The translations under genes were made by a program, and so were the position numbers. From Citrobacter freundii (GTDB lineage Bacteria > Pseudomonadota > Gammaproteobacteria > Enterobacterales > Enterobacteriaceae): a DNA stretch of 64,000 bases. The notes beneath the pieces are model-generated. The model did not search any database, was not told where the DNA came from, and worked only from the letters and a program-made list of their open reading frames with translations. Positions 9,696 to 16,444 of this stretch are shown here, piece after piece (position 1 is the stretch's first letter; each line of letters opens with the position of its first letter). The DNA lies in assembly GCF_029717145.1 (NCBI RefSeq), contig NZ_CP099222.1, forward strand, positions 2,294,001 to 2,358,000, in the 5' to 3' direction.

Positions 9696-10023
9696 CGCCA
9701 CTACCATTCGCACGCGGAAAACGTATTAACCAAAAGTGTTAATTCACAAATCGCATAATAATCTTACGGTGTGAAAATATACCGACAGGCGTGTTACAAG
9801 GTTATTTCATCTAACTAAAAGACAGTGGTTAAGATCAATTGATTCCTGCGTACTATCATGTAAAAAAGTAATGGCTCGTCGAATCGCTAATATCTCTTTA
9901 TTGATCATCTTAAAATCAACACTGCATTAACCCATGAGATATATTTCATTCCCGCTTTTTACAATAAAGCATTTGACGTTGCTTATCCTCTCTTTATGAA
10001 TAGTGAATAAACAGGTTAATTTT
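9696..10023. other. Intergenic, A+T-rich, no gene seen
   Basis: About 330 bases between the autotransporter terminator and the GrlA-like gene. No ORF, repeat or RNA is evident. It is A+T-rich, consistent with a silenced (H-NS-type) regulatory region for the downstream regulator. Confidence 0.5.
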
Positions 10024-10530
10024 ATGATAAATCAGTCAAATAGGGCAGGTGAACAGTCCCAACAAAAACACCATGGTCATTTTCATATTCCAGACGAGAT
10101 CCGCCATCTTGGTGATATGTCGCTTTACAGGGCGGTAGCCTGGTGGGGTTTTCTGCGTAAAACTGAGTTTACTCGGGATGATGTTAGCCAGGCGTTTCAG
10201 ATAGATTTGAGACGTTCCAGTGGCATACTTAGCTATATTTGTCATCGACATGGGTATGATGATATCACATTTGAAATGCGTAAAATCCCAGTACAGGGCG
10301 GTTGTTGTCAACTTGCCGTACGAATTCTCAAGGTAGCAACGTCCCCGACATCGGTAAGAAAACCAGAAAAAAGCAGCAATACCAGAAAGGACGTGAAAAC
10401 AAACAATCAACTGGACCAGCTTATGGCCCGTTGGATGTTATCAAGGCCGACTGGTAATAATGCAACACAATTGGAAGCATGGAAAGCGGGGTGCCCAATT
10501 TATGATAATATCAAATTCATCGAAGAGTAA
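10024..10530 (+). CDS. CaiF/GrlA family transcriptional regulator
   Basis: About 168 residues with the CaiF/GrlA-type helix-turn-helix domain (about residues 25-110, including LYRAVAWWGFLRK and FQIDLRRSSGILSYICHRHGY). CaiF activates carnitine genes and GrlA activates the LEE genes of attaching and effacing pathogens; neither target set is in this window. A GTG seven codons upstream (10003) is an alternative start; the ATG at 10024 has an AGGT element upstream. The C-terminus is basic and Asn-rich. It lies directly after the autotransporter gene, so it may control that adhesin, which is an inference. It converges on tam. Confidence 0.8.
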   Translation: MINQSNRAGEQSQQKHHGHFHIPDEIRHLGDMSLYRAVAWWGFLRKTEFTRDDVSQAFQIDLRRSSGILSYICHRHGYDDITFEMRKIPVQGGCCQLAVRILKVATSPTSVRKPEKSSNTRKDVKTNNQLDQLMARWMLSRPTGNNATQLEAWKAGCPIYDNIKFIEE

Positions 10531-10634
10531 TTGTTGAATAGTCACTTTTCGAAATAAAATAATACCAACTAAATACTATTTCTATTTGCCTACATTAGCC
10601 TCTGCAATGAAAGGCCAATGCAAGTATAAGGGGA

Positions 10635-11393
10635 TTAAAAATCGCGTCTGGCAACAATAAACAAGCGTCGGAATGCCAGCAGGATTTTGCCATTTTCCTG
10701 CAGCGGATATTGCTCCTGTAGAAGTTCATGGTATCGAGCCAGATACTTTCGTTGCTCACTTTCGCTCAGATCTTGCAACCAAGGACGTAAGCCTATCGCA
10801 CTGACCCAGTCGATAATCGACTGATGTGAATCCATAATGTGGTAATAGGTCGTGCGCCAAATATCAACGTCACATCCCGCTTCAGTCAAAATATCATAAT
10901 AAGCATGCACGCCGGGAAGAGGCGATCGACCGCGATCGGGATAATCCTGCTCATAGGCGACTTCACGCATTAAAATATGTGTTGGTTCCAGCCAGTTATC
11001 CGGCATTTGCACAGCAAGTACGCCGTTACGGTGTAACTGCGAGACAAGATATGGGAATAATTCGTAGTGATCGGGTACCCACTGTAATGAAGCATTCGCA
11101 TAAAGCAGATCAAGAGGTTGCTCCGCCCGGAACTCGCTGATATCTGTTTCAACAAAATGACAGTTCGGTAAGGTTGCACGCGCCTCGTTGAGCATATTTG
11201 GCGAAGAGTCCACGCCTGTTATGTTGGCCGAAGGCCATCGTTGATACAGTAATGACGTGCTATTTCCCGGACCGCACCCCAGATCGGCGACTGAACGAAC
11301 ATTTTCTAACGCTACTCTGCTCAATAATTCTGCTGCGGGTCTTGAGCGTTCGCTGCCATATTGCAGATAAAGTGCAGGGTTCCAGTCGGCCAT
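10635..11393 (-). CDS. tam: Trans-aconitate 2-methyltransferase Tam
   Basis: A 252-residue cytosolic SAM-dependent methyltransferase that methyl-esterifies trans-aconitate, a spontaneous by-product of aconitase that inhibits the TCA cycle. SAM-binding motif I is [11 protein letters not shown] (about residues 33-43), followed by the acidic [10 protein letters not shown]. The open frame extends twelve codons further upstream, but the start at 11393 gives [10 protein letters not shown], as in K-12, and has AGGAGAT directly upstream. The length equals the E. coli enzyme. In K-12 tam is next to yneE; here the GFA gene, the autotransporter and a GrlA-like gene have been inserted between them. Confidence 0.95.
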   Translation of the reverse strand: MADWNPALYLQYGSERSRPAAELLSRVALENVRSVADLGCGPGNSTSLLYQRWPSANITGVDSSPNMLNEARATLPNCHFVETDISEFRAEQPLDLLYANASLQWVPDHYELFPYLVSQLHRNGVLAVQMPDNWLEPTHILMREVAYEQDYPDRGRSPLPGVHAYYDILTEAGCDVDIWRTTYYHIMDSHQSIIDWVSAIGLRPWLQDLSESEQRKYLARYHELLQEQYPLQENGKILLAFRRLFIVARRDF

Positions 11394-11473
11394 GTAGCTA
11401 TCTCCTGTGTAAGATGAGATCGTATTCAATCTTCACGTTAAGCGTACGACATTATGGCTGTATTTGCTGAAGC

Positions 11474-11481
11474 GGGAAGGG
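11474..11481 (+). other. KOPS (FtsK-orienting octamer), left of dif
   Basis: GGGAAGGG on the plus strand matches GGGNAGGG and points rightward to dif, about 1 kb away. Confidence 0.6.
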
Positions 11482-11550
11482 CGCAGTAAAGTGTCTAGCA
11501 CGTAGAATAACGCTGAGTGATGATGTAAACATAATGGTAAGGAATGCAAT

Positions 11551-12105
11551 ATGATTGAAACATCAAGGCTCATTTTAAGGCAGTGGGGAAAAACAGATAT
11601 GGCAGCATTTGCCGATCTGAATGCAGACCCGGATGTGATGCGCTTCTTTCCGGCTCCGTTGACGAGACAGGAGAGCGACAGTCTGGCAGAGAGATTCAGG
11701 GACGGAATAGAACAACGCGGCTGGGGTTTTTGGGCCGTTGAATCCAAAGAAACGCATGAATTTGTTGGCTGTGTCGGTCTGCACCCGCAGCCTGATAAAT
11801 TTCCATTTTCTCCCTGTACCGAAATTGGCTGGCGTCTCAGCAAAACGTACTGGCATCAAGGGTTAGCCATGGAGGCCGCTGAAGCCTGTCTGCAATATGC
11901 TTTTACGGTTCTGATGCTGGATGAAGTCGTATCGTTTACATCGGTACTCAACAAACCTTCAGAACACTTAATGAAACGGCTTGGTATGAAAAAAGTGGAA
12001 GAGTTTCCGCATCCAGCGTTGCCGGCAAATCATCGGCTGTCCCTGCATGTTCTGTATCGAATCCAAAAGATTTCTGTATTGGTTAATTCTGAAGGCCAAG
12101 GATGA
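11551..12105 (+). CDS. GNAT N-acetyltransferase, RimJ/RimL type
   Basis: A 184-residue acetyltransferase of the RimJ/RimL group. It begins with the typical MIETSRLILRQW strand and has the acyl-CoA pocket sequence IGWRLSKTYWHQGLAMEAA (about residues 92-110), followed by the late strand EVVSFTSVLNKPSEHLMKRLGM. AAGGAA precedes the ATG. The acceptor substrate (protein N-terminus, amino-sugar or antibiotic) cannot be told. Its stop overlaps the ATG of a 71-codon gene (ATGA), so the two are probably one transcript. Confidence 0.88.
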   Translation: MIETSRLILRQWGKTDMAAFADLNADPDVMRFFPAPLTRQESDSLAERFRDGIEQRGWGFWAVESKETHEFVGCVGLHPQPDKFPFSPCTEIGWRLSKTYWHQGLAMEAAEACLQYAFTVLMLDEVVSFTSVLNKPSEHLMKRLGMKKVEEFPHPALPANHRLSLHVLYRIQKISVLVNSEGQG

Positions 12106-12317
12106 AAATGAGAGACAGTATTCGAGCAAAGATAGTGAAGGTATGTGAAGCCAAGATTGCAGCTAAAGGATCCGATGTGGGAGTCTCATTTTATGCTTTT
12201 TTTGCCAACAAGAATGATGACCCTGAATTGCTCATGGAAGTAGCCCAATGGTGGATTATGGAAATGAAACTGGATCACTTTGAGAAAGCCCGAAAAGTTA
12301 TAGCGCTTGTATTGTAG
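12102..12317 (+). CDS. Small protein translationally coupled to the acetyltransferase gene
   Basis: A 71-residue protein starting at an ATG that overlaps the preceding stop codon (ATGA). A second in-frame ATG follows two codons later. The sequence has a charged N-terminal helix (RAKIVKVCEAKIAAKG), an aromatic middle and a C-terminal amphipathic helix (DHFEKARKVIALVL). No signal peptide or known domain is recognised. The coupling and normal amino acid composition support a real gene of unknown function. Confidence 0.6.
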   Translation: MKMRDSIRAKIVKVCEAKIAAKGSDVGVSFYAFFANKNDDPELLMEVAQWWIMEMKLDHFEKARKVIALVL

Positions 12318-12469
12318 AGCGTACTTGAGGTCATGGTTTTGTCTGTGAATCGTACAATGACAGACATCATAACTATGTGAGGGCCGCACTGGAGAAATAG
12401 CGTTCAGAGTCTATCAACAACCAGACCAAGGATGACCATAAAGCGCTGGATTTTGTCTGATTCCACATT

Positions 12470-12497
12470 GGTGCGCATAATGTATATTATGTTAAAT
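12470..12497 (+). other. dif: dif: XerC/XerD chromosome dimer resolution site
   Basis: The 28 bases consist of the XerC arm GGTGCGCATAA, the central hexamer TGTATA and the XerD arm TTATGTTAAAT. This equals the E. coli dif site as I remember it at every position. The site lies in non-coding DNA between the small coupled gene and prophage debris. XerC and XerD, activated by FtsK at the septum, recombine two copies here to resolve chromosome dimers. Confidence 0.97.
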
Positions 12498-12557
12498 GCA
12501 AAAGAACATGTAAAAAAGACGTGTTAATGCAGTCTGAATCGTGCCTGTCCGTTTGAT

Positions 12558-12565
12558 CCCTTCCC
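12558..12565 (-). other. KOPS (FtsK-orienting octamer), right of dif
   Basis: CCCTTCCC on the plus strand is GGGAAGGG on the minus strand and points leftward to dif, 61 bases away. Further minus-strand octamers noticed by eye are at 30225, 35392 and 35512. Confidence 0.65.
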
Positions 12566-12644
12566 TGTCGTGACGCTGCGTGAATTCTGCAGATTTTCAC
12601 CAGTAATCCTGCACACGATTTCACGCAGCACACCACGCAGACAT

Positions 12645-12672
12645 AAAAAAACCGGCCATTGTGGCCGGTTCG
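12645..12672 (-). terminator. Terminator after the orphan antitoxin gene
   Basis: AACCGGCCA and TGGCCGGTT form a perfect stem. Read on the minus strand it is followed by a run of seven T, 18 bases past the antitoxin stop codon. Confidence 0.85.
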
Positions 12673-12689
12673 TCGTGACGGTTTCTGAC

Positions 12690-13004
12690 TTAATGGATTT
12701 TTGCCCGGGCCGCTGCTTTCTCTGACTGGCGTTCCGCAGCTCTGACAACAGCCATAAACGCTTTGACACCCGGATCCACATCCGGCGACAACATGCGCAT
12801 AATTGATTTTGAATTCCTGCCGACCTCGTCAGAAATCGCTGGATAACCGCACGTGACCTTAATCAGCGTGCGTAGCATTCCTTTTGCGACTTCGATTTCA
12901 CCGGCCAGGATTAACTCGTGGATCTCCTGGATAATCTGAACACGTGACCCGATGTCCTCTTTAAGCAGGTTTTCCCACATTTTTTCGATGTCATGCGCGG
13001 CCAT
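12690..13004 (-). CDS. Orphan HTH antitoxin of a RelE/HigB-type module
   Basis: A 104-residue protein with a helix-turn-helix near residues 50-75 (CGYPAISDEVGRNSKSIMRML), resembling the 'addiction module antidote' (HigA-like) group found in prophages. The ATG at 13004 is preceded by TGAGGAG. It overlaps by 14 bases the end of a RelE-like toxin frame, the usual toxin-first arrangement. The toxin gene lacks its 5' part, so this antitoxin is an orphan. It is followed by its own terminator. It may still bind DNA or neutralise related toxins such as the HigB encoded at 52595. Confidence 0.72.
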   Translation of the reverse strand: MAAHDIEKMWENLLKEDIGSRVQIIQEIHELILAGEIEVAKGMLRTLIKVTCGYPAISDEVGRNSKSIMRMLSPDVDPGVKAFMAVVRAAERQSEKAAARAKIH

Positions 13005-13149
13005 GTTTTTTACTCCTCAGATAATCAGCCCGATATTTTTCGGCGGCGTCCAGGTCGTTATTTTGCCGGTCCTTGAAACCGGCACACAGTAAAATGACAA
13101 TCTCGTCGCCGTCCTGCATCAGATACACCCGAATGGCAATGCAGGCAAA
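12991..13149 (-). pseudogene. RelE/HigB-type toxin, 5'-truncated
   Basis: The minus-strand frame after a TAA at 13150-13152 encodes about 52 residues ending in the typical C-terminus of phage-borne RelE-type toxins: RVYLMQDGDEIVILLCAGFK, then DRQNNDL and YRADYLRSKK. The first half (about 50-60 residues with the beta-sheet core) is absent. The sequence upstream belongs to an unrelated phage fragment in the same frame. It overlaps the antitoxin start. A deletion or recombination junction lies near 13145. Confidence 0.7.
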
Positions 13150-13340
13150 TTATTTATCGTCTGAAATCGTTTTGCATTCACACTTGCCACCTACACTGGC
13201 AGCGGTCAGACATAATTCACCGGTTATCGGTTCGTATTTTAGCGTTGCACCTGGCATGACCTGCGCGTGTGTAACCGTGCCGCCGCCTGACCTGTTTGTT
13301 TTTGTATACGACGCCGCCGAGAACCCAAAAAGTTACAATG
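13150..13340 (-). pseudogene. Fragment of a phage-like protein (C-terminus)
   Basis: An open minus-strand stretch without a start codon, ending at TAA 13150-13152. It encodes about 60 residues, including SYTKTNRSGGGTVTHAQVMP and TGELCLTAASVGGKCECK. The Gly/Thr-rich, Cys-containing end has the look of a tail or host-range protein, but I do not recognise the family. It lies between a tail-protein fragment and the toxin remnant. Confidence 0.45.
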
Positions 13341-13347
13341 TAACTTT
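13329..13347. repeat. Perfect 9-bp palindrome in the phage debris
   Basis: AAAGTTACA and TGTAACTTT flank a single A. It separates two phage fragments and could be a binding site or a recombination scar; no function is assigned. Confidence 0.5.
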
Positions 13348-13369
13348 CCCAGGATATATTTACTGAACA

Positions 13370-13652
13370 TCAGTGATCCTGCCAGCGGCGACAGAATCCC
13401 ACACCCGACGCCCTGACAACCCCCGTCTGATAAACGCTTGTGACGATGCCCTCGAAACTGATTTCAGGCTGATTCGTTACGATACCGTCAGCAATTTTAT
13501 AACCTGTCTCCAGTGCCGCTTCCGCCACGTCGCGCGACAGCTCGTAACCCTCGCTCGTCTTGGCATCAAAGGTGATGGCAAGCCCGGATTCGGTGACAAT
13601 ATTGCAGTGTTACTTTGTGGGGGTTTAACCCGCCGTTGCTGATTGCCGTCAT
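13370..13652 (-). pseudogene. Phage distal-tail (Dit-like) protein fragment, frameshifted
   Basis: On the minus strand an ATG at 13652 opens MTAISNGGLNPHKVTLQ. A one-base shift near 13605 is then needed to continue as NIVTESGLAITFDAKTSEG, ELSRDVAEAALETGYKIADG, VTNQPEISFEGIV, before a stop at 13370. The content resembles the N-terminal domain of phage tail baseplate (Dit-type) proteins with the 'ETGYKIADG...NQP' pattern. The rest of the gene is missing. It is a remnant of a lambdoid or Gifsy-like prophage. Confidence 0.6.
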
Positions 13653-13777
13653 ATTTAATTAACGAATCAATTTAAATGTGTTTATATCCTAGACATGATG
13701 CTTTAAAAAACATTTGCTATAGGTGGTGTGCGTAGGTGTATGATGACCGCACTTTTAATATTTCAAAGGGATTGATT

Positions 13778-14028
13778 GTGGCTTTTAAAGAGTTTGCAAC
13801 GTTTGGTACTTTAATAACACCAAAAATACTCTCGCCGTTTGCTGGGTATTAACTATTATTTATATCATCGCTGCTGTTATATTTGCATTTAACGGTAATT
13901 TTAACGCCAGTGGTTTAAGTATTCTTGTTTTAGTTATTACTCGCATTTCATTTGAACTGATAATGATTTCGTTTAAAAATAACGAATTTCTGTTCCGCAT
14001 TTGTAATGCACTAGAAAAAGACAAGTAA
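13778..14028 (+). pseudogene. DUF4282 small membrane protein, frameshifted
   Basis: A GTG at 13778 opens MAFKEFATFGTLITPKILS and then hits a stop at 13850. Shifting the frame near 13835 restores VCWVLTIIYIIAAVIFAFNG, then LSILVLVITRISFELIMISF, then FKNNEFLFRICNALEKDK and a stop at 14028. The rebuilt protein of about 83 residues has two membrane segments and resembles DUF4282 proteins. The two halves differ by two bases in phase, so one base has been lost (or two gained). A terminator follows directly, so the gene was once complete. Confidence 0.65.
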
Positions 14029-14036
14029 TAAACATC

Positions 14037-14064
14037 AGCCCCGCATTGACGCGAGGCTTTTTTA
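14037..14064 (+). terminator. Terminator after the DUF4282 pseudogene
   Basis: AGCCCCGC and GCGAGGCT pair with one mismatch, followed by TTTTTT, eight bases past the stop codon. Confidence 0.75.
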
Positions 14065-14375
14065 GTCTGACACAGCGCCCGCTGTTTCTGCCAGATTAAA
14101 AGGTAGCTGCCGAACATAGAAGAAAATATACTCCCGCTGTTCCCGTCCATCTATGATTTGAAATCACTTATCACTTCACACACAAGCCACACTGCCGCCC
14201 CACCCCACATCCACCACTCTTATGAATTCCATTCATAGCGTCTATTTAAGCAGCGTAATTATCTTTAACCGCAACTTCGTTAATCTGGGTCTATCGCGTG
14301 AACACGCAAGCGGAAAGTGGCTACAGCTGATGGACACACCCCAGCCTGCAAGGCTGGGGCTTCATTAGAGGCTAA
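14065..14375. other. Intergenic between two pseudogenes
   Basis: About 310 bases with no gene seen. It contains one hairpin, CCCCAGCCT with AGGCTGGGG at 14339-14359, which would act as a terminator for the hydrolase remnant on the minus strand. The T-run is weak. Confidence 0.5.
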
Positions 14376-14687
14376 CTAAATATTCTTATCGAAGAAGACG
14401 TCTAACTTTTGCATTGCCTGGTCAACGTATTTGGGCACCCAATACGTCTCGATATGGGTAGCGCCATCGATCAGGAAGAGTTCTTTGTCCTTCGTACCGG
14501 TGGCTTTCGCGAACGCATCTTCAGTCATATAGAGCGTATCCGCTTTTGTACCGGCAATCATCAGCAGCGGTTTATTAATGAGATTGATATGGTCCGTGAC
14601 GTCAAAGCTCATCAAATCCAGAAGACTACTGGTGGTGTATTTAAACGTGGAGTTTGGGTGGGCGTGGGTTTTCCAGTAGTACTCGTA
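14376..14687 (-). pseudogene. Alpha/beta hydrolase, 3' part cut off by IS1
   Basis: The minus-strand frame runs directly out of the IS1 end: YEYYWKTHAHPNSTFKYTTS, then DVTDHINLINKPLLMIAGTK, then the late His-bearing motif LIDGATHIETYWVPKYVDQA, to a stop at 14376. These are the C-terminal hundred residues of an alpha/beta hydrolase (dienelactone-hydrolase/YcjY-like), including the acid and His region. The N-terminal half with the nucleophile Ser is not present on the other side of IS1, so it has been deleted. Confidence 0.8.
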
Positions 14688-14702
14688 GGTAATGACTCCA
14701 AC

Positions 14703-15206
14703 TTATTGATAGTGTTTTATGTTCAGATAATGCCCGATGACTTTGTCATGCAGCTCCACCGATTTTGAGAACGACAGCGACTTCCGTCCCAGCCGTGCCA
14801 GGTGCTGCCTCAGATTCAGGTTATGCCGCTCAATTCGCTGCGTATATCGCTTGCTGATTACGTGCAGCTTTCCCTTCAGGCGGGATTCATACAGCGGCCA
14901 GCCATCCGTCATCCATATCACCACGTCAAAGGGTGACAGCAGGCTCATAAGACGCCCCAGCGTCGCCATAGTGCGTTCACCGAAGACGTGCGCCACAACC
15001 GTCTTCCGGAGCCTGTCATACGCGTAAAACAGCCAGCGCTGGCGCGATTTAGCCCCGACATAGCCCCACTGTTCGTCCATTTCCGCGCAGACGATGACGT
15101 CACTGCCCGGCTGTATGCGCGAGGTTACCGACTGCGGCCTGAGTTTTTTAAGTGACGTAAAATCGTGTTGAGGCCAACGCCCATAATGCGGGCGGTTGCC
15201 CGGCAT
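14703..15206 (-). CDS. insB1: IS1 InsB (transposase C-terminal frame)
   Basis: The 167-residue InsB frame carries the catalytic DDE domain of IS1 (for example [20 protein letters not shown] and [19 protein letters not shown]). The active transposase InsAB' is made by a -1 ribosomal frameshift from insA at an A-rich slippery site in the overlap of the two frames. Both frames are open here, so the element looks functional. Confidence 0.95.
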
Positions 15207-15400
15207 CCAACGCCATTCATGGCCATATCAATGATTTTCTGGTGCGTACCGGGTTGAGAAGCGGTGTAAGTGAACTGCAGTTGCCATGTTTTACGGCAGT
15301 GAGAGCAGAGATAGCGCTGATGTCCGGCGGTGCTTTTGCCGTTACGCACCACCCCGTCAGTAGCTGAACAGGAGGGACAGCTGATAGAAACAGAAGCCAC
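15125..15400 (-). CDS. insA: IS1 InsA (N-terminal DNA-binding protein/repressor)
   Basis: 91 residues with the N-terminal zinc-finger cysteines (SCPSCSA and LCSHCRK) and the helix-turn-helix [20 protein letters not shown]. InsA binds the IS1 ends and represses transposition. It overlaps insB, with which it forms the fused transposase by -1 frameshifting. Confidence 0.95.
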
Positions 15401-15535
15401 AGGAGCACCTCAAAAACACCATCATACACTAAATCAGTAAGTTGGCAGCATCACCGTTGATGGATATAACGTACCACCACAATAGAATATTCAAGCCCTG
15501 CTGATAACTGATATTTAATTTATTTTTGGATTTAC

Positions 15536-16165
15536 TCAAAACCTCTCAGGTAATCTGCTGATTGATGTCAGATACCCCCCACGTTCGAAATCAATATAAC
15601 CACCTTTTTTTAACGCGGAGACAACATTCAAAATGCTGCTACGCGATAAGTGCGTACGCTCTTGGATATAATCTAAAATAGCGACTCGCTGGCGTGTCTC
15701 CTCGGGTAAAAGCATCATCTCCTCCAGATGATTGCGTATTACTGAATAGGTACGCTGCTGTACCACTAAATCATCACGATAGAAGAGATAACCGGTATGG
15801 TAGGAAACTATGGAGGCAACGTCTTCCCATAAACCATTTTTATGAAACAGCTCTCGCGCTTTATGCGCATCGACGCGTAGTATTGTTGACTCTGTTTCTG
15901 CACGTAATAAATGACCGTGAATTGGTTGGAGCATCTCCGCGAGACCGAACAGATGAGGTTCATAGACCGTGACGATCAGTAGGCCATCCGACGAACGCAA
16001 AATAGAAAGCTCTCCTTGCAGAAAAAGATACAACTGAGGCTGATTTTTGTGCATCCAAAGGATACGCCGACGTGGCACAACCTTGAGTTTTTCTGCTATG
16101 GGTTCAAGCGCTTGCGTCAAGCGTTGGATGCTTTGTTCAGGACGTACCGGTGGTAAAATTTGCAT
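15536..16165 (-). CDS. IprA/YaiV-like transcriptional regulator (first copy)
   Basis: A 209-residue regulator with a CRP-like N-terminal beta-barrel (about residues 30-115) and a C-terminal winged helix-turn-helix (ERTHLSRSSILNVVSALKKG, near residue 168-187). The C-terminal GGYIDFERG...ISRLPE closely resembles E. coli IprA (YaiV). The cyclic-nucleotide pocket residues are not obviously conserved. IprA was described as an inhibitor of hydrogen peroxide resistance in Salmonella. The FadL-like gene lies upstream on the same strand, 279 bases away, and the peroxidase secretion operon lies beyond it. A paralog lies at 28763. Control of the peroxidase block is an inference. Confidence 0.8.
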   Translation of the reverse strand: MQILPPVRPEQSIQRLTQALEPIAEKLKVVPRRRILWMHKNQPQLYLFLQGELSILRSSDGLLIVTVYEPHLFGLAEMLQPIHGHLLRAETESTILRVDAHKARELFHKNGLWEDVASIVSYHTGYLFYRDDLVVQQRTYSVIRNHLEEMMLLPEETRQRVAILDYIQERTHLSRSSILNVVSALKKGGYIDFERGGYLTSISRLPERF

Positions 16166-16444
16166 GATAAAACCCGTACTCTTTCAATTGAGCTAACGAT
16201 GTAAACCAAGATAACTTCAATGAAGATAGACCATATTCCAGCCATAGGGTTCCTATTAATAAAAGAACAATTTTATTTTTATTAGGATATGTCATATGGA
16301 AAAGGCCACCAGCCGGTAGCGACAGACGATTAATTATGCCGCTGTACGCTCCCTGTATGACACGGGAACAGATGTTGTGAATTCAATAGTCCACAACCGT
16401 TACTATTAGCATCACTCTAAAGCCGGGTTTATTAAAATGATGCG

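Larger units (their letters stand above)
14688..15455 (-). mobile_element. IS1: IS1 (complete, 768 bp)
   Basis: The element is bounded by the IS1 terminal repeats, GGTAATGACTCCAACTTATT at 14688 and the complement of GGTGATGCTGCCAACTTACT ending at 15455. The length is 768 bp, as for canonical IS1. The nine bases outside each end (GTACTCGTA on the left, GTTGATGGA on the right) differ, so there is no target duplication. The left end truncates a hydrolase gene. This fits an IS1-mediated adjacent deletion. Confidence 0.96.

Noticed and set aside
13073..13642. Two plus-strand ORFs (13073-13366 and 13373-13642)
   Set aside because: The minus strand of the same DNA carries recognisable phage and toxin fragments; the plus-strand frames have no ribosome sites.
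14703..15400. Frameshift mutation in the IS1 transposase
   Set aside because: The two overlapping frames are the normal insA/insB arrangement joined by programmed -1 frameshifting.
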